Assembly: GCF_963966145.1 (NCBI RefSeq)
Contig: NC_091052.1
Location: 7,378,001 to 7,442,000, forward strand
Source of the DNA: Tenebrio molitor
Lineage: Eukaryota > Arthropoda > Insecta > Coleoptera > Tenebrionidae
Length of the DNA stretch: 64,000 bases
Direction of reading: 5' to 3'
In this document: piece by piece, positions 56,071 through 64,000 of the stretch
Numbering within the stretch: the stretch's first letter is position 1
Layout: each line of letters opens with the position of its first letter
Notes under the pieces: model-generated
Database searches by the model: none
Seen by the model: the letters and a program-made list of their open reading frames with translations, nothing else
What the model was told of the DNA's origin: nothing
Translations under genes and position numbers: made by a program

Positions 56071-59000
56071 TGCGAGTAGAATACAATACCTTTTCTAGGA
56101 CTATGAAGAGAATTTTACGATTATTTGCATACTTGATACCATTGTATTAAAATTTGCGATTGGACTTCGTAAACTAGTTGCTATGATATTTGCCGTGAGT
56201 TTTGAAATTATTATTCAACGGGCCGTGGGTAATAAACCCTGTTATCTAATTTAAAAAAACATATTAATAATTACTGGTGTTTCTACAATAGGAGAAAAAA
56301 TCATTTTTATTTTATGTCAGACTAATCGAAACAGTTTAAATTCAGTCAGTTCCGTAATTTTATTGTTTTCCACCCGTACATAAAAATCGTAGCAAGTTCA
56401 AAATGTTTTCCCAATGAAGCTGTTACTTTTCCGCACATGTCGCCCGATCACTTCCTCTCATAGATTTAATCGAGAAAAGATGAAGCTATATACACTAAAC
56501 GTGAGATATATGCTAACCGCTAATATCCACGTTTTAGATTTACTTCAAATTGAGTGGACGCGCTGTACACTTTTATCATCCTTAGAATAAGCACACATCC
56601 TGGCATCCAGTTAGTCTTAAGAAAGAAAAATGTAATTCGTTTAAAATCCGGTTAGCGAAGCCAACCAGGCTGCCAGTATCGCGTTTAATTGCTTACCAAT
56701 TTTGAACTAACCGCACATCTTGCAGAGAGGGCTTAAAATTGTTACCGATAGCTTCCGGCAAACTCTACTTTGCATAATTCTATCATAATTAATATCTGCA
56801 CTCACTTAGCCGGCATAATTGCATTTTGAGCATTAATTCAATTTGTTCAGGCACTGCAGTACTTGTAAACATGCATTATCTTATCTGGCGATGTAAACAC
56901 CGCCGGAGCAATTCCGGCTACTTCTAAAGTCCCGATTGGAACTCAACACCGATACACAGGCTGTTAGATACATTAACAAAACAATCGTATCAAAATACAA
57001 AACATCTCTCGAGGCACTTAATCCACTTAAAACATTTGACCTACCCGCAAAATAAATATTAACTTTCCAGTGATACTTCATTTCATTAAAACTTCCCAAG
57101 CATTTAATTGGATTTGATCGGTGCGTTCGTGCACCTTTTGTTCGATACGTGGTTTCCCGTTATGGGAACTCCGCATATTGGGGTCTATCACAATTTAATC
57201 TCCAAGTAATTTTATTTTATGTAAACTTATTCCCAACAAAAATTGTTAACAGGAATTGTCGCCCGAGGACAGTTCGCGATATACCGTTCAGCACGTAGGC
57301 ATCTCGTATACACCTTTTTAATGATTAAATAGATCGCCTGCAGGTGCAAGTCGTAAATATTCCAAAAAGGAAGGATCGTATCTGCGAGAGACGTTTCTGA
57401 CACGTAAAATGCCCCGTTTGTTTAAATAAATGTGTTTTAACTATTTTATTTATTCGCGCGATTCCGAACACAACTGCAATTTATCGCTAAAAGTGCATCC
57501 TGAGGCTTTCAGAATTATGCAAACATGCGCTAAGAAGTCTCTATTATTTAACACTTCCAGACTGATAAATGCGTCCTCAGATGCCAATTCTCGCAGCTGT
57601 GACGTGCTGCTATTTTATAACCAATCGATTGATTTGAACCAATCATTCAAAAGAAAATGACCTGTCAAATAAGTTCCTTCGCGAAAGAATCGTCCAAATC
57701 TTCCTCACAACAGCATCATTTAAATCATTCTTTATTAAGGAAATACAAAGAATGTTTGTGGTTCCAAAAACATCGAGATAAAAAGGGAAATTAATAAAAA
57801 TGCGATTTAACAATGTGAGTTAAAAGTCGGAAAAATTTAAGCCTGCTACAGTTTACTGAGGGAAATAAGATGACAGAGGAAATTAGATTTGCGTGGCTTA
57901 GCAGAAAATGTCCTATTTGAAAAGATTTGTTATATCAGAAGAGTGACAAAAGGTTAAAATTGAGTGATCTATTTAATTAAATAACTTGGAAGGAATTAAA
58001 ATAGTTAAGTGATATTTTTGGTATGAGAAATAGTTAGGATGAAACAAGAAGGTGAAAATGGATGAACACATGCAGAACTAGATGTCTAGATGCAAATAAA
58101 CACGACTGTGTTTTGCGGTGTACATAAATTATGTCATTACTGTGGGGCAAATTTGCAACGCGTTTGACGTTCGGCCATTAAAATTTCCTTCCCCGTCACG
58201 TTTCAAGAGGGGATGAAGATGCTTAGTAGTGGTGTTTAATAATAGTGCTGAGTCCGAGTTCAGCAGCAGCGGTATGAAAAAGTAAGTACCATCGAGTTGG
58301 ATTAGCGTCCTACTTCAGAACTTTTGCAGACTAAGTAACAACGTGGTTGACATAATAGTTAACCGCAGGGAGAAGGTGACAAGCCCTCAGTTAAACTTTA
58401 GAAATTGAGCCTCATTTAAAATTCCATTTCTCAGCAATTTTTCAATAATGCACGGCTGAATTCGAAGAACAACGGCCGAACAAATAAAATTAAGAGAACA
58501 GCGTTAACAAAATAAAGGCTGGGGGAAAGAAGAATGGGTACAATCAATACGGCTGTCTGATAGCCATCTGATGTTTCAAAATGAGAAGTGAAACCGAATG
58601 AATCGGGAGGAATAATGGGCGGAATTTTGTGCTTTTAAACTAGACAATTAATGCTTGCGAATTAAAATATTACCCATAGCCAGTAATCCGATTAGACGAG
58701 GACGGGTTTAAAAGGACCTTAAACCTGAAAATTGAAAGCACGCAATTTATAAACTATCCCGCTTTGGGCTTTCAGATATTTTAAATTGATTAATTCTAAG
58801 CTCCACGACAGGCGCAGATCCTTAAGAGCGAAGTGAATTGAAATCCTTACAAAAAAGAAGTTTTTTTCATGAATTGTTGTTTACATATCTGCGAACTTGT
58901 AACACTTTCCCATTTTTCCGGCAAATGGTTCGGAAAGTTATTTTTTCATTTTCACAGGTTTAAATGAAACTTCACGGAGCAATTCTTGCACACGTGGCAA

Positions 59001-61650
59001 TCTTGTTGACGCGCACATTTTTCATTTTGTGCTCGATTGTGTCGGATGATTTTCCTGCAAAAACACATCTTTATCGTGTCTCTTTCCCCAGATCTGTCCT
59101 ATTTCGAACGTAAAATAAATGATCCTCGACCTGGCCGAAAATTCCTAACCCAATTAGTCCACAATCGCAATAATTTAACATAATGACCAACAAATTTTGT
59201 AATTTTCGTTGAAGCGTAGTTGAATAAACAGAATTCTGTAGTGAGAAATTCATACGACGAGTTTTAGATTCAATTAGTAAAAGTTAGTTGGGTAAATAGA
59301 TGAAAAGGGAATGTGTCACGGTTGAGAAAACAACAACAATAAAAATATTCGCAAGAGGGAAAATTTTAAAATTAAAAATTGAAATTTCAATTACCAACAG
59401 TAAACAGAATTTTGTTTCGAGCACCGTAACGTACGTACCGCAACTTTGTTGTGTCGACGCGAAAATAACTCCTTTACGCTCGAGGGCGCGGATTTGAAAC
59501 TTTTTACAGAATTCATTCCGCTTCGTAATAGTGGCATTGTTTATCTCAGTTACAAATTAATTAGCACGACCTATCCGGGGAACTTTAAACGGGAATTTAG
59601 GTGCATAATTAAATTAAGTTAATAGGGAAGGATTTATTTTCATAAGGAGGAAGACTGAACGGCGGATTTAATTGAATTTGTACATAAGGTGTGCAAAGAA
59701 GGGAGAGAAAAAATGCCCTCGTTGTGTGTGACATAGAATCTAAAGTGAATAGAGCTAGGATGAGACGGCATTCCTTTAATAGGACCAACTTTATGTCGAT
59801 TGCATTCCTTTCCTTAAATTCCGTCATTTCCTCTTCTTTCATTTTCAGCAGAATCATGCCCCATATTCCATGACCGTCGTTCGCACGCCCCTCGCCACCC
59901 CCACCCTTCGTTTTGTTTATAAATCATTTAAATTAGCGACGAACTGAACGTCCGAATTTAAAAAAAACAAGACCTTTGGAAAAAAAGTTAATTTGATGAA
60001 ATTTCATTGGGAAATTTGTATTGTGAGTTTCGGTGGGCTATTGTAATTGGATTTCAAACATTCCTCGTATTTAATTATAATAGAGCTACAAAAGAATCCT
60101 TTGTTTTCATTATACAATTCGTGGTTGTGTCGGTGTGCCGGGGCCAAGTTAACTTTGTCGTTGTGGGTTAAACTTTAAAAGCGTCCAATTGCTGCCGTCA
60201 CATTGTTAGAAAGCACAAGTCCTGCGTTGAACCTAATCAGTGCAAAACCGGTTTAACTAGCCGCAGAGTTGCGAAAAGGTATAATGAAAACGACAATTCA
60301 ACCTCTAGATTGATCATCTCCACCCCATTGTTGTAGTGAACTGCGTTCACGTAGGAATGCATGTTAACGACCGAATTATATTCGTTTTATTTTGCACGGC
60401 GATCTGTTTTAATTAAAGGGGCTGTCCTGGACGAAAAAAGTTTCAACATAATCGAACGTTCAGCAAACATTGGCTCGAGGGAATCAATTTACATTAAATT
60501 AAGAGGAATGAAGCGTTCCGGCAGACTTGGCAGAACAACGGACGATTTAAAGTAGCAATTCGAGAAATCAAAATATCGCATCTACGCATGTTAAGCACTG
60601 ATGTCTTTGCATGTTCTTGAAATATTGCAACTCTGCCAAGTCGGAACGAGGGAAGACAATGGAAGCGGCGCCACTGCTCTAAAATTTAATCCCATAAGCG
60701 AAACGCGCTCCAGACAATACGTTTGATTTCGCCCTGGCGGATTTTTAAATGATCAGTTCTTCGACCGAACGCAACAACTCGATTATTATTTCATTCGAGG
60801 AATGCTTACGTCCTAGTCGATGGCCGAATGAAAGAGAATTGTCGGTCTGTTTCGGAGCTCGTTTGCTTCCTCTACTGCTGCACCTTGACGTATCTACGAG
60901 AATTACTTAAGACGAATGATCTCCCAAAGGAGGTAATTTTGGAATATATTCGGCTCGGCGAATTATGCACGAAAGAAACTGGTTCCGGCTAAGTGGTTTA
61001 TGTCGGCCGTTACGAACAAAATGGGTTTGTAAGCTCCGAGCAACATTCGATGTGCTTTTCATCCTTTTTAATTTTTATTCGAGGGCTGTTTCAAATTTTA
61101 CCGAGCTTGCGAATATATACGAGTAAAACACGAATTCGTTGTGGCACCTTGAAAGGAGCACCGCAAAACTCGCAATTTGGCAAATAGGTCACTGTCCCTT
61201 GCCGATTGCTACAGGGTTTCAAATGGAGCAAAAATTTGGTGACGGCAGCGTTACATTACAGTATTATCAAAATAATTCTTTATACATATTTGTTTTATTA
61301 ATTTAAATAAATATATGGAAATCAATTGATTATTTATACATTTAAACTAATAATAATCAATATTTACATTATTAAAACCTTGAAATTTTAATTTTTCACA
61401 TTATATTTCACTGTGAGAAATTACTTTAGAGACTAATAACTAGAGATTAAAAATAATAAACGAATTATTATGTTAAATGTTTCAATTTTTTTAAATATGT
61501 AGCTTTAGCATCAAATTTCTCCGATTAGAAATAAAATTCTGACAAATATGACATTGAAATGTCAAAATTCAAACAAAAATAAAATTACCTCCTTCATTGT
61601 TAACCATGACGAAAAACCTCAAACAAAAAACAGTTCAAAAGATTGTAATA
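56071..61650. other. Intergenic or intronic DNA without recognised genes
   Basis: A long stretch of spacer with GC-richer patches at 56640-57130, 58130-58330 and 60120-61000. Frames at 56881-57099, 57430-57660, 59609-59857 and 60361-60555 show no domain or splice context. GACTTGGCAGA at about 60523 is mirrored by TCTGCCAAGTC at about 60632. No transposon was recognised. Confidence 0.42.
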
Positions 61651-62087
61651 CAGGGTATTGCACAAGTGATAATGAGCCCGACGAAATAGAAAATGCAACC
61701 CACAATACATTTGCAAAGCTAACCTGGATATCTGTTTTTTGATTTAAAAAACATAAGACATAGTTAGCTGTACAGTTTCGTAAATTATGACATAAGCGTC
61801 ATTCGCTTGATTAAATGAAATTGTGAAAAAACGAAAAGTTTTTGTGAAGCATTTTTATTACATTCGCCATGAATTAGGATCATGTCTGTTTCCTCATTGT
61901 TAGAATACATTTTAATCGTCATATTTTAACATTTTCGTAAATGTCAGTTGTGACAAATACAATTATGTATTGGATTCATAATTTCATTTTAAAACAATAC
62001 GATATTTTAGCCACGTTCACTTTGGAAATGTATTGTGGGTAGCATTTTCAATTCCCCCGGACTCATTATCACTTGTGAAATATCCTG
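61651..62087. mobile_element. MITE of 437 bp, TA target duplication
   Basis: The left end is TA|CAGGGTATTGCACAAGTGAT then AATGAGCCCGACG. The right end, inverted, is TA|CAGGATATTTCACAAGTGAT then AATGAGTCCGGGG. Both sides continue into AATGC(A/T)ACCCACAATACATT. Arms are about 70 bp. The interior is AT-rich and non-coding. Tc1/mariner-style terminus and target. Parent family of the snap-back at 52926-53105. Confidence 0.9.
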
Positions 62088-64000
62088 TATATAAAATTTC
62101 TATTAAAAATAAAGATACTAATTCATTTCCAACAACAAAATGACACAAATGTTTAATATTTTATTAATAAACTTTTTTTTCATTACATTGTTTCTATTAA
62201 CCAAAAAATTTAACCCCGAAAAGACAAAAACTTAAAAATGTACTTATTTGTATTTTAATATTAACTATTTAATTACATATTTGAACCTTTAATGAAATTA
62301 AAACATATTTAATGAGAAAAAGTCTACCTTGAACTGCTCAAGAAAACGATTACAAGACTTTGCTAAACAAGAAGTATTCTAAGCAATTTGGTAATTTTAT
62401 TGGATTTTTTTTTTAATTTTATATTTAAACAATGCCCCAAAAGTTTGGAATAATGAAAATATTTTCTTTTCCGTTGATCATTTGGTTCTAAATACGATTA
62501 GCGTACTGTCAAAAAAAAAAGTTCGAATATTTACTTTACTTCTGTTGGGAAACGATTTTTTTCGCCTTTAAAAATCTACGCTTGGGACGCTATTTTAGTT
62601 GGTTGTTTCAGAAAATTATTCTACGTGGAATTTTAGTGTGTTCACTTTCAAGAATTGATATCTCAGGAACTATCAGTTCAAAGGTCGTACATGCTATTTG
62701 AACATAAATCAAAATCCTCCAAAAAACTGGGGGTTGCCATTAAAAAAAATGGCAATATGTAACATCATTGCGCGGAAACGTATAGGGTTGGAAAAATGAA
62801 CATTATCGGAACATATTCTTTTTTATAATATTTTTTTCGAGAAGTTCAAAAGGAAAAAAAAGATTTACATTATACTGTATACCAAAATTCATACATTTGA
62901 AATACCAACATTGTGCGTAATGACAAGGTAGTAATGGAAAACCAAGTTCAAAAAAATTTACATTCAATTTGTCAGCCGAATTATTTTCGGCTAAAATAAT
63001 TCCATCAACCTGCGGAAACTGAGGGAATTCGATAAACTCCTGATGTTTAAATCAACACATTGAATTTCCTGTTTAGAAAAAAGAAATCAAGACTTGAATG
63101 TTAACATTCTGCCGTGAATTCGTTGGCACTTTAATTAAATCGCAGTTTACAATTAGTCATGTCTGTTTCAGCAGATTGTTGACAAAAAACCCAATTAATT
63201 TACTATTTCGATGCAACGATCAAAGCATCGACAGTGGTCCATTTATGAACTATCTTAATTAAAAACAACCCTTTGTGCGCTCACTGATGTGCAATTAAAC
63301 CTTCTGTCCAATAAACACACTTCCAAACGTCCCTTTCATGCGCGAAATTAATTTATTTTTTTTAAGTGCGACGATTCAAAATCTCATTCAACAATTCGGC
63401 TCGGTCTGTTGAATTAAACCGGCTTCGTCGAACTTTCCTCAGGGAAACTGTAAGACCTACTTACAATAAATTAACCTGTTATGGTCTGAATTCGCGCCTT
63501 GATAGGGCCCAAGTTTACCGTATTGCGCTATAGGTAAACATTTACATGTACAATAAGCTTCTTACGAAGCCTATTTCAAGTTTGCCTCAGATCGAAATTA
63601 AAGTTCGCATCACGGTTACTCCACTTATCTCTATCCAACACTGTACAATTCTCTTGTAACTTATTGCAGATAAACCGACAGCAAATAGGTAGAGGTGTAT
63701 TTAGAGCAGTTTTGACGTATCGATTTCGGTTCGCTGCTGCACATTAAATTTCCTGTCAGATCCCAATGCTCCAGTTGCACTGGAAGTCTGGATATGTTAA
63801 CAGCAACGTTCGGATATTTTATGACAATATATAATACTTCCACCTTCCAACAGAAGAAATTTACACAAACTATCCGGGATTTGATTGGCCAAGTACCAGT
63901 CTTTGAATTGTTGACGTTAGTTCTCAAATATTTCATACGTTTGTCTTTGAACAACTTCAATCGAATAGTTACAGTTCAGTTGGCATTATTTGCACGTGAA
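62088..64000. other. AT-rich right flank, nothing recognised
   Basis: Contains TTGCCATT-AAAAAA-AATGGCAA (62734-62755, perfect 8-bp stem) and a 99-codon minus frame at 63661-63960 without domain likeness. 63170-63500 is slightly GC-richer. No exon seen. Confidence 0.45.

Noticed and set aside
1..64000. tRNA, rRNA or snRNA genes
   Set aside because: No A-box/B-box pairs with a foldable cloverleaf or recognisable rRNA/snRNA segments were seen by eye; a covariance-model search would be decisive.

Overview
The window looks like about 64 kb of AT-rich (by eye), gene-poor insect nuclear DNA. The evidence is one spliced exon with GT/AG borders, many TA-flanked inverted-repeat transposons of the Tc1/mariner and pogo/Tigger style, and patchy GC-richer islands full of TAATTA and GATA words inside AT-rich spacer. 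A beetle similar to Tribolium is my best guess, but that is inference. Most of the window reads as intron or intergenic DNA around developmental or neural genes. There is no operon, rRNA, recognisable tRNA or CRISPR.

The only exon I recognise is at 1318-1484 (minus strand). It fits a tetraspan protein of the LHFPL family: 55 whole codons, a CAG acceptor and a GTAAGG donor. Its neighbouring exons were not found, so they lie outside the window or across long introns. Weaker exon candidates on the plus strand are 44318-44447 (possible terminal exon), 52312-52622 (open frame after a strong acceptor, whose core is duplicated at 54031-54150) and 29210-29248 (micro-exon or chance).

Mobile and repetitive DNA accounts for most of the structure. 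It includes: a 705-bp TA-flanked element carrying a broken Tc1/mariner transposase tail (7035-7739); MITEs at 11583-11803, 23794-24010 (partial copy at 22440-22530), 32513-32734 (arm fragment at 48941-49020), 49499-49856 and 61651-62087; a snap-back derivative of the last family at 52926-53105; a 44-bp micro-element at 53372-53415; a pogo/Tigger-like element at 41979-42845; a nest of old repeats at 43070-44090 with a longer relative at 49030-49980; and two copies of a roughly 400-bp repeat (4531-4929 and 31684-32080).

The most unusual signal is a GC-rich 17-mer, ATGGTGGATGCGCCGGG. It occurs six times (four perfect copies, two with a single change) on both strands, mostly in unrelated flanking DNA. 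Six copies in 64 kb cannot be chance. It is either the conserved core of an ancient repeat family or the site of a DNA-binding protein, for example an insulator type.

GC-richer islands that may hold enhancers lie near 5.46-6.33, 10.0-10.95, 15.8-17.3, 18.0-18.45, 24.5-25.4, 34.0-35.3 and 40.9-41.3 kb. The one at 5.9 kb has three GATA words within 65 bp and a perfect 16-bp homeodomain-like palindrome.
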